A stretch of DNA of 64,000 nt from Sphingomonadaceae bacterium (GCA_947476425.1 CANJQJ010000004.1:1-64000); one strand, 5' to 3'. Counted from the first letter of the stretch, positions 16,518-26,254 are shown. Translations and numbers: made by a program. The notes: a model not told the origin generated them from the letters alone.

Positions 16518-19208
16518 ATGCAGCATGCACCTATGGCATCACAGGTTCCGATCACGCAGAACCCTGACATCCGCTATCTCGGACGGCTGCTGGGCGATGT
16601 CATCCGCGCCTATGGTGGCGACGCGCTTTTCCGTCGGATCGAGTATATCCGTGCCTCGTCGGTCGATCGCCATCGCGGCGTCGCCGGTGCCGACCAGAGC
16701 GATGCTGGGCTCGACGCGCTGTCGCTCGACGAGATGCTCGCCTTCGTGCAGAGCTTCATGCTCTTCTCGATGCTCGCCAACCTCGCCGAGGATCGCCAGG
16801 GCGTAACGATCGAACCCGGCGCTGACGTCGCCTCCGCGATCGCGCGGCTCAAGGCCGAGGGGATCGAGCCGGCGCGTATCAGCGCGCTGCTCGACCACGC
16901 GCTGGTCGCCCCCGTGTTGACCGCGCATCCCACCGAAGTCCGCCGCAAGAGCATCATCGATCATCGCAACCATATTGCCGCGCTGATGCAGCTGCGCGAT
17001 GCCGGGTTGACCGAAACCGCCGAGGGCGACCTGATCGAGCATGCGCTGCTCCGCCAGATTGCGCTGCTCTGGCAGACCCGCCCGTTGCGACGCGAGCGCC
17101 TCTACGTCACCGACGAGGTCGATACCGCGCTCGCCTACCTGCGCGACATCTTCCTGCCGGTATTGCCAGCGCTCTACGCTCGCTGGGAACGCGCTCTGGG
17201 CGCCCGGCCTAAGAGCTTCCTGCGGCCGGGGAGCTGGATCGGCGGAGACCGCGACGGCAATCCCAACGTCACCGCCGATTCGCTCAAGCTCGCCCTCGCG
17301 CGCGCTGCAGAGATCGTCATCGCCGATTATCTCGAACGGCTCCACGAACTGGGCGCCGAACTCTCGATCTCGACCGAGCATGCCGCGATCACCGAGGAGG
17401 TCATGGCGCTGGCCGATGCCGGCCATGATACGGCGCCGACGCGTTCCGACGAACCCTATCGCCGAGCGATCAGCGGCATCTACGCGCGCCTCGCTGCGAC
17501 CTACCAGGTGATCACCGGCAATGCCCCACCGCGCCCCGCGCGAATCCCGGCGCCGCCCTATCCCGATCCGTCGAGCTTCCGCGCCGACCTGAAGGTGATC
17601 GCCCACGCGCTCGATGCTGGCGGCAGCGGCATCCTCGCGACCGGCGGCGCGCTCGGGCGGCTCATCCGCGCGGTCGAGACCTTCGGCTTCCATCTCGCGA
17701 CGCTCGACCTGCGCCAGAATTCGGATGTCCATGAGCGTGTCGTCGCCGAACTGCTGAACACCGCCGGGGTCGAAGCCGATTATCTCGCGCTCGACGAGGC
17801 AGCGCGGGTCGCGCTGCTTCGCGAGGAACTGGCGACGATCCGGCCGCTGGCGAGCCCCTATGCGGACTATGGCGCTGAGACCGCGTCCGAGCTCGCGATC
17901 CTGCATGCCGTCGCCGGGGCGCATGCGCTCTACGGTCCGGACTCGATCACCACCTACATCATTTCCAAGGCGGCGAGCGTCTCCGACATGCTCGAGGTCC
18001 ATATCCTGCTCAAGGAAGCCGGCCTTTACCGACCAGGCGACAGCCCGCACGCCGCGATCATGGTCGTCCCGCTGTTCGAGACGATCGGGGATCTCGAGCA
18101 GGCGCCGGACGTGATGCGCGCATGGTTCGCGCTCCCGGAAGTGGCGGTCCTGGTCAAGGCGCGGCACCACCAGGAGGTGATGGTCGGCTATTCGGATTCG
18201 AACAAGGACGGCGGCTACCTCACCTCGGTATGGAGCCTCAACCGAGCGAGCGAGGCGCTCGCCGTGGTATTCGCCGAGGCGGGCGTCGCGATGCAGCTCT
18301 TCCACGGCCGTGGCGGCGCCGTCGGGCGGGGCGGTGGATCGAGCTTCCAGGCGATCCTCGCACAGCCCGAGGGCACCGTTCAGGGCCGCATCCGAATCAC
18401 CGAGCAGGGCGAAGTCATCGCCGCCAAATATGGCACGGCCGAAAGCGCGGCCGCCAATCTCGAAGCCATGGCGTCAGCAACGCTCCTCGCCAGCCTCGAA
18501 AAGCCCGCGCTTTCGGCGAGCGACCGCGAGCGCTTCGGCACCGCGATGGACGGCCTCTCGGCGAACGCCTTCGCCGCCTATCGCGATCTCGTCTACGGAA
18601 CCGAGCATTTCCCGGCATTCTTCCGCCAGATGACCCCGATCGCCGAAATCGCCGACCTCAAGATCGGCTCGCGCCCCGCCAGCCGCACCAAGAGCGACCG
18701 GATCGAGGATCTCCGCGCAATTCCGTGGGTATTCAGCTGGGCGCAGGCGCGCGTGATGCTGCCTGGCTGGTACGGCGTCGGCCATGCCCTTGCCACGCAT
18801 CCCGATCGCGCGATGCTCCGCGAGATGACCGAGGCATGGCCATTCCTGCAGGCGACACTCGGCAATCTCGAGATGGTGCTCGCCAAGTCCGACATGACGA
18901 TCGCGGCGCGTTATGCGGCGCTGGTCGAGGATCGCGCGCTTGCCGATTCGATCTTCGGCCGTATCCGCGACGGCTGGCAGCGCACGCATGAAACTTTGCT
19001 CGGAATCACCCGCCAGACCCGCCTGCTCGAGAAAAACCCCGCCCTCGACATCTCGATCCGGCTTCGCCTGCCCTATATCGAACCGCTCAACCTGTTGCAG
19101 GTCGAGCTGCTTCGCCGCCACCGCGCTGGCGAGGCCGATCCGCGGGTCCGCGAGGGCATCCAGCTCTCGATCAACGCAATCGCGACAGCGCTGCGCAATT
19201 CCGGCTGA
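16518..19208 (+). CDS. ppc: Phosphoenolpyruvate carboxylase
   Basis: This anaplerotic enzyme forms oxaloacetate from phosphoenolpyruvate and bicarbonate. The 896-residue protein is full length and shows the catalytic His137 in VLTAHPTEVRRKS, the GGDRDGNPNVT region, and HGRGGAVGRGGG in the second signature. An in-frame ATG five codons in is an alternative start. It is monocistronic, between a hairpin and the convergent folD. Confidence 0.95.
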   Translation: MQHAPMASQVPITQNPDIRYLGRLLGDVIRAYGGDALFRRIEYIRASSVDRHRGVAGADQSDAGLDALSLDEMLAFVQSFMLFSMLANLAEDRQGVTIEPGADVASAIARLKAEGIEPARISALLDHALVAPVLTAHPTEVRRKSIIDHRNHIAALMQLRDAGLTETAEGDLIEHALLRQIALLWQTRPLRRERLYVTDEVDTALAYLRDIFLPVLPALYARWERALGARPKSFLRPGSWIGGDRDGNPNVTADSLKLALARAAEIVIADYLERLHELGAELSISTEHAAITEEVMALADAGHDTAPTRSDEPYRRAISGIYARLAATYQVITGNAPPRPARIPAPPYPDPSSFRADLKVIAHALDAGGSGILATGGALGRLIRAVETFGFHLATLDLRQNSDVHERVVAELLNTAGVEADYLALDEAARVALLREELATIRPLASPYADYGAETASELAILHAVAGAHALYGPDSITTYIISKAASVSDMLEVHILLKEAGLYRPGDSPHAAIMVVPLFETIGDLEQAPDVMRAWFALPEVAVLVKARHHQEVMVGYSDSNKDGGYLTSVWSLNRASEALAVVFAEAGVAMQLFHGRGGAVGRGGGSSFQAILAQPEGTVQGRIRITEQGEVIAAKYGTAESAAANLEAMASATLLASLEKPALSASDRERFGTAMDGLSANAFAAYRDLVYGTEHFPAFFRQMTPIAEIADLKIGSRPASRTKSDRIEDLRAIPWVFSWAQARVMLPGWYGVGHALATHPDRAMLREMTEAWPFLQATLGNLEMVLAKSDMTIAARYAALVEDRALADSIFGRIRDGWQRTHETLLGITRQTRLLEKNPALDISIRLRLPYIEPLNLLQVELLRRHRAGEADPRVREGIQLSINAIATALRNSG

Positions 19209-19213
19209 CGCCG

Positions 19214-20104
19214 CTACAGGCCGACCGGATCAGCCAGCCCTTCGCGGCGGTGCGCGGCGACCAGCGTATTGCGAAGCAGGACTGCGATCGTCATCGGACC
19301 AACGCCACCGGGCACAGGCGTAATCGCACCCGCCACTTCGGCGGCCTCGGCATAGGCAACATCTCCGACCAGCCGAGTCTTGCCGGGCTCGGCACCGGGG
19401 ACACGGTTGATACCGACGTCGATCACGACCGCACCGGGCTTGATCCAGTCGCCCCTGATCATCTCGGGCCGACCGACTGCAGCGACGACGATATCCGCGC
19501 GACGAACGACATCGGGGAGATTCTTCGTCCGGCTGTGCGCGACGGTGACCGTGCAGCTTTGCTGGATGAGCAGCTGCGCCATCGGCTTGCCAACGATGTT
19601 CGAGCGGCCGATCACCACGGCATCGAGGCCCGCAAGATCGCCGAGCCTGTCCTTGAGCAGCATCAGGCAGCCAAGCGGCGTACAGGGGACGAAACCCTCA
19701 GCGCCGACCGCTAGCCGGCCCGCATTGACGACATGGAAGCCATCGACATCCTTGTCGGGATCGATCGCGGCGATCACCGAGGCCTCGTCGATATGCTTGG
19801 GCAGCGGCAGCTGGACAAGTATCCCGTCGACGCCCGGATCCCGGTTGAGCTGGTCGACCAGCGCGAGCAGTTCGGCCTGGCTCGCGCTGTCGTCGAGGCG
19901 ATGCTCGATGCTCGCCATCCCCGCCTCGACGGTCGATTTGCCCTTCGAGCGGACATAGACCTGGCTGGCCGGATCCTCGCCGACGAGGACCACCGCGAGG
20001 CCGGGCTTGCGTCCAGTGCTGGCGACGAATGCCGGAACCGCGGCGCCGATGCGCTCGCGTAACGCGCCTGCAAATGCCTTGCCGTCGATGATTGCCGCAA
20101 TCAT
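19214..20104 (-). CDS. folD: Bifunctional methylene-THF dehydrogenase / methenyl-THF cyclohydrolase
   Basis: The product interconverts methylene-, methenyl- and 10-formyl-tetrahydrofolate using NADP. The 296-residue protein has the catalytic Tyr50 and Lys54 (YVRSK), the signature [10 protein letters not shown] and a C-terminal PGGVGPMT. The start at 20104 overlaps the DUF167 gene stop as ATGA, favouring it over an upstream in-frame ATG. Confidence 0.94.
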   Translation of the reverse strand: MIAAIIDGKAFAGALRERIGAAVPAFVASTGRKPGLAVVLVGEDPASQVYVRSKGKSTVEAGMASIEHRLDDSASQAELLALVDQLNRDPGVDGILVQLPLPKHIDEASVIAAIDPDKDVDGFHVVNAGRLAVGAEGFVPCTPLGCLMLLKDRLGDLAGLDAVVIGRSNIVGKPMAQLLIQQSCTVTVAHSRTKNLPDVVRRADIVVAAVGRPEMIRGDWIKPGAVVIDVGINRVPGAEPGKTRLVGDVAYAEAAEVAGAITPVPGGVGPMTIAVLLRNTLVAAHRREGLADPVGL

Positions 20105-20385
20105 GTCTTCGTCCCTATCGTTTCCAGCCATGCCGTCAGGCGCGTGACCTCCCCGTCGAGCCGCAGCCGCTTTTCGCGCGCCAGCTCACCCGCCTCAACC
20201 GTCACCGCTCCCCTCGAAAGCCCCGCCTCTTTCGCGATCAGGCGACGAGCCGCTTCGGTGGCGGCGCCATCCTGTGGCGGGGCGGATACCCGGATCGCGA
20301 GATAGCGGCGACCGTCGCTTGCCGTCCAGACCCCATCGATCGCATCGCGCCCGCCCTTTGGCGTGACGCGGACATGAAGCACCAC
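20101..20385 (-). CDS. DUF167 (YggU) family protein
   Basis: The small protein of about 94 residues contains the core [13 protein letters not shown] and [12 protein letters not shown], which define DUF167. The function is unknown. The start is uncertain: GTG at 20385 is given, but the frame is open a little further upstream towards yggT. It lies between yggT and folD in one minus-strand run, and yggT-yggU adjacency is widely conserved. Confidence 0.82.
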   Translation of the reverse strand: MVLHVRVTPKGGRDAIDGVWTASDGRRYLAIRVSAPPQDGAATEAARRLIAKEAGLSRGAVTVEAGELAREKRLRLDGEVTRLTAWLETIGTKT

Positions 20386-20414
20386 GCCGGTGGCGACGAC
20401 TTCCCAGGCTTGCG

Positions 20415-20705
20415 TCAGATGGCGGACCGGAACAGCGAGGGGATGATGATGTTGCGCAGGATGTAGATGACCAGCAGCACGACCATCGGCGAAAGATCGA
20501 GCGCGCCGAAATCGGGCATGATCCGGCGGACCGGCCGGTAGACTGGCTCGGTTATCCGGGCCAGCCCGTAGAGCAGCTGGCGGACGAAGTCATTGTATGT
20601 ATTGATAACGTTGAACGCGACCAGCCACGACATGATTGCCTGGACGACGATGATCCACATCAGGACCGAAAGCAGCAGATCGACGATCTGGAGCAGCACG
20701 AGCAT
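20415..20705 (-). CDS. YggT family membrane protein
   Basis: The 96-residue protein has two hydrophobic segments separated by a loop with RITEPVYRPVRRIMP, the YggT signature. It is linked in some bacteria to osmotic tolerance or cell-division membrane organisation, without a settled mechanism. ATG at 20705 is preceded by GGGAG; a TTG one codon earlier is possible. Confidence 0.87.
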   Translation of the reverse strand: MLVLLQIVDLLLSVLMWIIVVQAIMSWLVAFNVINTYNDFVRQLLYGLARITEPVYRPVRRIMPDFGALDLSPMVVLLVIYILRNIIIPSLFRSAI

Positions 20706-20809
20706 CAAGGTTTCTCCCGGTTTCGTCCCGATCCCTCATCCGACGATGGTCCGGACGAGGGGTTTGCACAGCCTTAGCCAAGCCGTTGATGCGCGACAAC
20801 CGGCTGAAT

Positions 20810-21688
20810 TCACTCCGCCCGGATGAGCGTGCCGGCACCGCGCTTGGTGAAAATCTCGATGAGCATCGCATGCGGAACACGGCCATCGAGCACGACCGCG
20901 GCATCGACGCCGCCCTCGACGGCATGGACGCAGGTCTCGAGCTTGGGGATCATCCCGCCCGAAATCGTCCCGTCGCGCTGGAGCGCGGCGATGCTGCTCG
21001 GGGTGAGATCGGTGAGGAGCCGCTTTTCCTTGTCGAGCACCCCCGAGACGTCGGTCAGCAGGAAAAGCCGCGCCGCGCCGGTTGCGATCGCAATCGCCCC
21101 GGCCATGGTGTCGGCGTTGATGTTATAGCTGTCGCCATTCGCGCCGATCCCGATCGGCGCGATCACCGGGATCATGCCTGCCTTGGAAATCGTGTCGAGC
21201 ACGCGGCGATCGATATCGACTGGCTCGCCGACAAAGCCCAGGTCGGCGCCATCGGCACGAACGACCTTTTCGGCCGTGACGAGACGGCCGTCCTTGCCCG
21301 AAATACCTACCGCCCGCCCACCGGCCCGCGCGATCCAGGTGACGATCTCCTTGTTGATCGTGCCCGACAGCACCATCTCGGCGACCTTCATCGTCGCGGC
21401 ATCGGTGACCCGCAGCCCGTCGATGAAATGGCTCTCGACCCCCGAAGTCTTGAGCATCGCGCCGATCTGCGGGCCGCCGCCATGGACGACGATCGGGTTG
21501 ATGCCGACCGCCTTGAGCAGCACGACATCCTCGGCGAAATCATGCGCGAGCTCGGGATTGCCCATCGCATGCCCGCCATATTTGACGACGAAGGTCTCGC
21601 CCGCATAGCGCTGCAGATAGGGCAGCGCCTCGGTGAGGGTTTCGGCCTTGGCGAGCAGCGCCGGATCGACATTGTGACTGATGGACAT
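20810..21688 (-). CDS. argB: Acetylglutamate kinase
   Basis: This is the second arginine-pathway step, phosphorylating N-acetylglutamate. The 292-residue amino-acid kinase fold protein has VVKYGGHAM at the phosphate site, VVHGGGPQI, and the conserved Asn/Asp stretch [11 protein letters not shown]. Full length suggests the arginine-regulated hexameric type, but that is inference. About 100 bp separates it from yggT. Confidence 0.95.
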   Translation of the reverse strand: MSISHNVDPALLAKAETLTEALPYLQRYAGETFVVKYGGHAMGNPELAHDFAEDVVLLKAVGINPIVVHGGGPQIGAMLKTSGVESHFIDGLRVTDAATMKVAEMVLSGTINKEIVTWIARAGGRAVGISGKDGRLVTAEKVVRADGADLGFVGEPVDIDRRVLDTISKAGMIPVIAPIGIGANGDSYNINADTMAGAIAIATGAARLFLLTDVSGVLDKEKRLLTDLTPSSIAALQRDGTISGGMIPKLETCVHAVEGGVDAAVVLDGRVPHAMLIEIFTKRGAGTLIRAE

Positions 21689-21761
21689 GGCGCTGCGCTA
21701 TAGCAGGTGCGCGCCACGTTTCCAGTATCCGCGTCCTGGGGCTGGCTGCGAGAGCAAAAAC

Positions 21762-21855
21762 CGTCATCCCGACGAAAGTCTGGATCCATGGGAGCCACAG
21801 GTCTCGCGATCGCACGACCACCGCAACGTGGATCCCGGCCTCCGCCGGGATGACG
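21762..21855. repeat. 94-bp imperfect palindromic repeat, copy 2
   Basis: The left end is CGTCATCCCGACGAAAGTC and the right end CGCCGGGATGACG. It is the same family as the copies at 12868 (reverse orientation) and 44980. It lies between argB and the displaced hbd fragment, so it marks native chromosome at the edge of the insertion. Confidence 0.82.
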
Positions 21856-21876
21856 ATTCATGAAAAAAACCCGCCC

Positions 21877-21963
21877 CTACCGCGTCGGAACCGGCTCCGG
21901 CCCCGAATAATCATAAAAGCCGCGTCCAGTCTTGCGGCCTAGCCAACCGGCCTCGACGAGCTT
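21877..21963 (-). pseudogene. Displaced 3' end of a 3-hydroxyacyl-CoA dehydrogenase gene
   Basis: The last 26 codons and the stop match, residue for residue, the C-terminus of the intact hbd at 23062 (ending [19 protein letters not shown]). All nine base differences across those 26 codons are synonymous, and the stop codon differs (TAG here, TGA there). Similarity runs two codons further (a Leu/Tyr substitution, then a shared Lys) and then stops. No complete gene precedes it, so it is a remnant flanking the insertion. Confidence 0.85.
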
Positions 21964-23061
21964 GTCGCCGCGGATCCGTGAGGCTATCCTACCCGCCGGT
22001 CGTGAGGAACTTCCGAGAAAGCCTTTGAATACACCAAGCAACGCTATGACCTCTCCAGGCAGGCACGCTACGTCTTTTGACATGCTGCCTGATGATGTCC
22101 CCTCTCTAGTTCACACGGTGCGAGGGTTATTTGTCCATATCGGCTTCCTAGACCTCTACGGACTGACCGAAACAGACTTTCCGGCTGTGTCACGTACGAC
22201 GCTCCCGATCGCGGCGCGATTGGAGAATCTCCTGCGGGTGGAGAAAAGGCCGCTAGCCTCAGCTTGTCCCTACCTCCACAGAGAGGTTGGAACGTGCCGC
22301 GACTATGCTCTCATGACCTGCGCCATGTTGCGTCACAAAGGATTTCGGGCGCGCGTGCGATGCGGCTTCGCAGCGTATTTTTCTCTCGGGCGTTATGAAG
22401 ATCATTGGATTTGTGAATATCGAAGCCCTGAAGATAATCGCTGGATTAGAGTGGACGCAGAGCTAGACGACGCGCATCGACGCCACCTCGGTATTGGTTT
22501 TGACACGCTCGATCTACCCGCAGAGCAGTTTCTGACGGCGAACGAAGCGTGGAAACGCATCCGCGAAAGCGGCGACGCGCCCGAATTGTTTGGTCATGGC
22601 GACGCCAGCGGAGGGTGGTTCGTTCTGGTCAATCTTGCGAGGGACTATCTTGCGCTTCAAGGAGGTATAACCTCGGCGTGGGACGATTGGCGGATAGCGT
22701 TCCCCCGTGGTGACGATCTGGACGCTAGCAGTGTTGCTCTAAGCGACCGTCTTGCGGAGCTGATCGACAAGCTCGAACGCAATCTGTTGAGGGATCATGT
22801 CTTGCCGGATCTGGAGCCCTTCTGGATAAACCAACTGGACGAGCGCCTGCCTCGGTGAGCTCGCACCGGTCTAAGAAGCTCTAGTGCGGAAAATCAGTAC
22901 GGCGCTGCACCGCCGGTCACGAAACTCAGCCCATCGGTCTAGGATACCCCTCTATCGGACACCTATGGAGAAAACTTGGTGCGACTGCCCGCGGATGGTT
23001 TTGCCGGCGTGGGTCGGTCCGACAAACGCGAGGCCCTCCGCGAGCGCGGTCAGGCGCTGCG
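21964..23061. other. Accessory insertion between two hbd 3' ends
   Basis: This segment holds the transglutaminase-like gene and about 200 bp of non-coding sequence. Sample lines within it have 30 and 34 G+C per 60 bases against 41 per 60 in the adjacent hbd. No integrase or transposase is visible. The flanking hbd ends act as long direct repeats of 81 bp. Confidence 0.65.
22046..22858 (+). CDS. Transglutaminase-like domain protein
   Basis: The 270-residue soluble protein has the full papain-like transglutaminase triad: Cys84 in GTCRDYA, His120 in EDHW and Asp137 in RVDAEL. Spacing fits the bacterial transglutaminase-core family, whose members act as proteases or amide-bond enzymes. An alternative start is the ATG at 22082 (MLPDDVPS). 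Neither start has a good ribosome-binding site. There is no signal peptide, so it is cytoplasmic. It is visibly lower in G+C than its surroundings and flanked by duplicated hbd ends, which suggests horizontal transfer. The target is unknown. Confidence 0.75.
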   Translation: MTSPGRHATSFDMLPDDVPSLVHTVRGLFVHIGFLDLYGLTETDFPAVSRTTLPIAARLENLLRVEKRPLASACPYLHREVGTCRDYALMTCAMLRHKGFRARVRCGFAAYFSLGRYEDHWICEYRSPEDNRWIRVDAELDDAHRRHLGIGFDTLDLPAEQFLTANEAWKRIRESGDAPELFGHGDASGGWFVLVNLARDYLALQGGITSAWDDWRIAFPRGDDLDASSVALSDRLAELIDKLERNLLRDHVLPDLEPFWINQLDERLPR

Positions 23062-23142
23062 TCAGCGAGTAGGCACAGGCTCCGGCCCCGAATAATCATA
23101 GAAGCCGCGTCCGGTCTTGCGGCCGAGCCAGCCGGCCTCGAC
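23062..23142 (-). repeat. Direct repeat copy B: 3' end of hbd
   Basis: This is the partner of the 81-bp stretch at 21877-21957, in the same orientation. The encoded peptide is identical while the DNA differs at nine synonymous positions plus the stop, so the copies diverged as functional genes before they came together. Confidence 0.85.
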
Positions 23143-23931
23143 ATATTTCACGAGGATAGGCGCCGGGCGATATTTGGGATCGCCGGTATCGTCCTGGAAC
23201 ACCTTGAGGACATTGAGCAGCGTGTCGAGCCCGATCAGGTCGGCAAGCGTGAGCGGGCCCATCGGATGGCCGAGGCCGAGCCGGACGCCCTTGTCGATAT
23301 CGGGGATCGAGGCGAGCCCCTCGCTGACCGCGAAGAAGGCCTCGTTGAGCAGCGGCAGCAGGATGCGGTTGACGACGAAGCCAGGCGAGTCATGCGCGAG
23401 GATCGTCTCCTTGCCGATCGCGGCGCCGAATTTCTGCGCGGCGGCGGCGGTATCGTCGCTGGTGGCGATGCCGCGGATGATCTCGAGCAGCGGCATCAGC
23501 GGGACGGGATTGAAGAAATGCAGCCCGATGAAGCGGGCTGGATCGCTCGAAGCCTGCGCGAGGCGGGTGATCGAGATCGAAGATGTGTTGGAGGCGAGGA
23601 TCGCCTGCGGGCCGATCACCTTGCCGATTTCAGCGAAGATCGCTCGCTTGATATCCTCGCGCTCGGTGGCGGCTTCGATGATGATCTCGGCATCGGCCAT
23701 CGCTGAGTAGCCGGCGACCGGCTCGATGTTCGCAGCGGCGCTGTCGGCTGCGGCCTGGGTGAGCTTTTCCTTTTCGACGAGGCGCGCGAACTGGCGAACA
23801 ATACCCGCCTTGCCCTTCTCGGCGAGTTCGACCGAAAGATCGGAGAGATAGACGTGAAGCCCCGCCTGCGCCGCTACCTGGGCAATGCCGGCCCCCATTT
23901 GGCCCGCACCGATGACTGCAATCCTGTTCAT
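23062..23931 (-). CDS. 3-hydroxybutyryl-CoA / 3-hydroxyacyl-CoA dehydrogenase
   Basis: The product oxidises 3-hydroxyacyl-CoA with NAD in fatty-acid, butyrate or polyhydroxybutyrate metabolism. The 289-residue protein has GAGQMGAGIA at residues 8-17 and, further along, HFFNPVP, SPGFVVNR and the C-terminal [12 protein letters not shown]. It is full length. Its last 81 bp are duplicated with synonymous divergence at 21877, so the present 3' end may have come with the inserted DNA. Confidence 0.92.
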   Translation of the reverse strand: MNRIAVIGAGQMGAGIAQVAAQAGLHVYLSDLSVELAEKGKAGIVRQFARLVEKEKLTQAAADSAAANIEPVAGYSAMADAEIIIEAATEREDIKRAIFAEIGKVIGPQAILASNTSSISITRLAQASSDPARFIGLHFFNPVPLMPLLEIIRGIATSDDTAAAAQKFGAAIGKETILAHDSPGFVVNRILLPLLNEAFFAVSEGLASIPDIDKGVRLGLGHPMGPLTLADLIGLDTLLNVLKVFQDDTGDPKYRPAPILVKYVEAGWLGRKTGRGFYDYSGPEPVPTR

Positions 23932-23996
23932 TTTTCGACCCTTCGACCATCCAATGGGTCAAATGATAGGCGGTCGCTTTCGCGCTCGCAACCTGC

Positions 23997-24980
23997 TCAG
24001 GGGGCAGTTATCCGGGCGGTTGCACGTGCCAGGATCAACATGAAGCGCGCTTCGGGATCGACCCATTCGGCAAGCGGCGACCATGTTCCCGCGTGAAGCA
24101 GCATATGCGCGTCACGCAGCCCGAATTTATAGCTGTTCTCGGTGTGGATGGTCTCTCCGCCAGCGATCGAGAAGTTGCGCCGCGCAACCGAGAAGTGGCA
24201 ATCGGCGATCGCCTCGAGGTGCATTTCGATCCGCGAGGCGCGTTCGTTCCACACCGCGTGGTGGCGAAAATTATTGATCGGGATGTCGCCCTCGAGCTCG
24301 CGATTAATTCGCTCGACCAGGTTGCGGTTAAAGCTGGCGGTGACACCGGCTGGATCGTCATAGGCGGAGAGCAGCTCGCGGCCTTCCTTGACTCGATCCA
24401 TGCCGATCAGGAGCAGCGACCCCTCGCCGAGCATGGTTGCGAAGTTGCGAAGCAGGTCGACTGCGGTGGCGGGATCGAAATTTCCGATCGTCGAACCGGG
24501 GAAGAAGCCGAACCGGCGCGGGTGCGCGCTGGGCGGAAGCGCCATCGGTGCCATGAAATCGCCTTCCAGCGGCACGATGTCCAGCCGGGGAAATGCGGTG
24601 CCGAGAGTCGCCGCCGAATCATTGAGCGTCTCGCCGGCGATATCGATCGGCACATAGGTCGAGGGATCTATCGCCCGCAGCAGCAGTGGCGTCTTCGTCG
24701 CCGACCCCGAACCGAACTCGACGAGCGTACCGATCGGGCCCGCCAGCGTCGCGATCGCGCTGGCATGGCGTTCGAGCAGCGCGGTTTCGTTGCGGGTAAG
24801 ATAATATTCGGGCAGCTCGGTGATCGCATCGAACAGGCGGCAACCGGGTTCGTCGTAGAACCAGCGCGCAGGGATCGCGCGGGGACGCGTGGCAAGCCCG
24901 GCGAGGACGTCGTTGCGGAACGCCTCGATGACGCTTGGCCGGTCCGTCAGGGCAAGTTCGGGCTCGAAAAGCATGGTCAT
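23997..24980 (-). CDS. egtD: L-histidine N-alpha-methyltransferase EgtD
   Basis: The product trimethylates histidine to hercynine with three SAM in ergothioneine synthesis. The 327-residue protein shows the N-terminal RWFYDEPG and LPEYYLTRNE motifs, a SAM-binding EFGSGSATKT, and a FFPGSTIGNF segment, all typical of EgtD. It overlaps the egtB stop by ATGA and follows it in the same transcript. No egtA, egtC or egtE is nearby. Confidence 0.93.
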   Translation of the reverse strand: MTMLFEPELALTDRPSVIEAFRNDVLAGLATRPRAIPARWFYDEPGCRLFDAITELPEYYLTRNETALLERHASAIATLAGPIGTLVEFGSGSATKTPLLLRAIDPSTYVPIDIAGETLNDSAATLGTAFPRLDIVPLEGDFMAPMALPPSAHPRRFGFFPGSTIGNFDPATAVDLLRNFATMLGEGSLLLIGMDRVKEGRELLSAYDDPAGVTASFNRNLVERINRELEGDIPINNFRHHAVWNERASRIEMHLEAIADCHFSVARRNFSIAGGETIHTENSYKFGLRDAHMLLHAGTWSPLAEWVDPEARFMLILARATARITAP

Positions 24981-26254
24981 AAATCCCTGGCGAGCCGCAA
25001 GCCGGTGAACTGCCAGCGCTGGTGCGGATAGAAGAAATTGCGATAGCTCGCCCGGACATGCCCGCGTGGCGTGGCGCAGCTGCCGCCCCTGAGGACGTGC
25101 TGGCCGGACATGAACTTGCCGTTATATTCGCCGATCGCGCCACTTGCGGGCCGGAAGCCCGGATAGGGCGAGAAGGCGCTCGCGGTCCATTCCCAGACAT
25201 CGCCGAACATCTGGACGAGGCCGTTGGTGGGGCCGACGGAGCCGGGACGGACCGCGCTCGCGCCGTCGAGCAGATTGCCCTGCGAAGGGTCGAGCGCCTG
25301 CGCAGCACTTTCCCATTCGGCTTCGGTCGGCAGGCGAGCGCCAGCCCAGCGCGCGAAGGCATCCGCCTCATAATGGCTGATGTGGGTGACGGGCGCGGCA
25401 GGATCGATCGGCTTGACGCCGTCGAGGCCGAACGACAGCCAATGTTCGTCATGGCTCTGCCAGTAGAGCGGCGCGTCGATCGCATTGGCGTTCACCCATG
25501 CCCAGCCGTCGGCGAGCCAGAGATCGGCGCGACCATAGCCATCCTCGGCGATGAAATCCTGCCATTCGCCATTGCTGACCGGCCGATCCGCGAGCGCATG
25601 CGGGTGAAGCAGCGTGCCATGGCGTGGTCCTTCGCAATCGAAGGCGAAGCGGCCGCCTTCGTCGCCAATCTCGACGATGCCCTCGCGACCCGCGATCCAG
25701 CGAAGCGGCTCGGGCAGGCTGTGGAGTGCGGGATCGCGGTGTTCGCCATAGACCGGCAGCAGCGGATTGGCTGCGAACAGGCATAATATGTCGGTGAGCA
25801 TCAATTCCTGGTGTTGCTCCTCATGCGAGAGGCCGAGCGTGACGAGGCTCAACGCAGCCGGCGGCAATCCCGGCAATGCATCGAGCAGCGCCTGGTCGAC
25901 AATGTCCCGCCAGTTGAGCACGGTTTCGAGCGACGGCCGCGACAGCATGCCACGCCGCGGGCGCGGGTGGCGCGGCCCCTCCGCCTCATAATAGCTGTTG
26001 AACAGATAGGCGAAGCGCGGATCGAACGGCCGATAGCCCGGAACATGCGGCCCGAGCACGAAGGTTTCGAGGAACCATGTGGTATGGGCAAGGTGCCATT
26101 TTATCGGTGAGGCATCGTCCATAGGCTGGACGGTCGCATCGGCATCGGAAAGCGGCGCCGCGATCGCCACGCTGAGCGCACGGACCGATCGGTATCGCTC
26201 TGGAAGCTCAGCCTGGGAATCGCCTGGGTTCGGGGCGAGATTTGGATAAGCCAT
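24977..26254 (-). CDS. egtB: Ergothioneine biosynthesis protein EgtB (iron sulfoxide synthase)
   Basis: This non-haem iron enzyme joins a thiol donor to hercynine with oxygen to form a sulfoxide. The 425-residue protein has an N-terminal DinB-like domain with the three-His iron site (His57 in LAH, His144 and His148 in HEEQHQE) and a C-terminal formylglycine-enzyme-like fold with GGSC and a YRNFF stretch. It carries no fused methyltransferase, which argues against OvoA. Whether it uses gamma-glutamylcysteine or cysteine is not decided by sequence here; absence of a local EgtC fits cysteine use. Confidence 0.92.
   Translation of the reverse strand: MAYPNLAPNPGDSQAELPERYRSVRALSVAIAAPLSDADATVQPMDDASPIKWHLAHTTWFLETFVLGPHVPGYRPFDPRFAYLFNSYYEAEGPRHPRPRRGMLSRPSLETVLNWRDIVDQALLDALPGLPPAALSLVTLGLSHEEQHQELMLTDILCLFAANPLLPVYGEHRDPALHSLPEPLRWIAGREGIVEIGDEGGRFAFDCEGPRHGTLLHPHALADRPVSNGEWQDFIAEDGYGRADLWLADGWAWVNANAIDAPLYWQSHDEHWLSFGLDGVKPIDPAAPVTHISHYEADAFARWAGARLPTEAEWESAAQALDPSQGNLLDGASAVRPGSVGPTNGLVQMFGDVWEWTASAFSPYPGFRPASGAIGEYNGKFMSGQHVLRGGSCATPRGHVRASYRNFFYPHQRWQFTGLRLARDL

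Noticed and set aside
16539-18305. A 588-codon minus-strand open frame
   Set aside because: It is antisense to ppc, which carries all expected catalytic motifs.
21877-22083. A separate functional small dehydrogenase-like gene
   Set aside because: Only the C-terminal 26-28 residues match hbd. The rest reads into foreign sequence, and no cofactor-binding domain is present.
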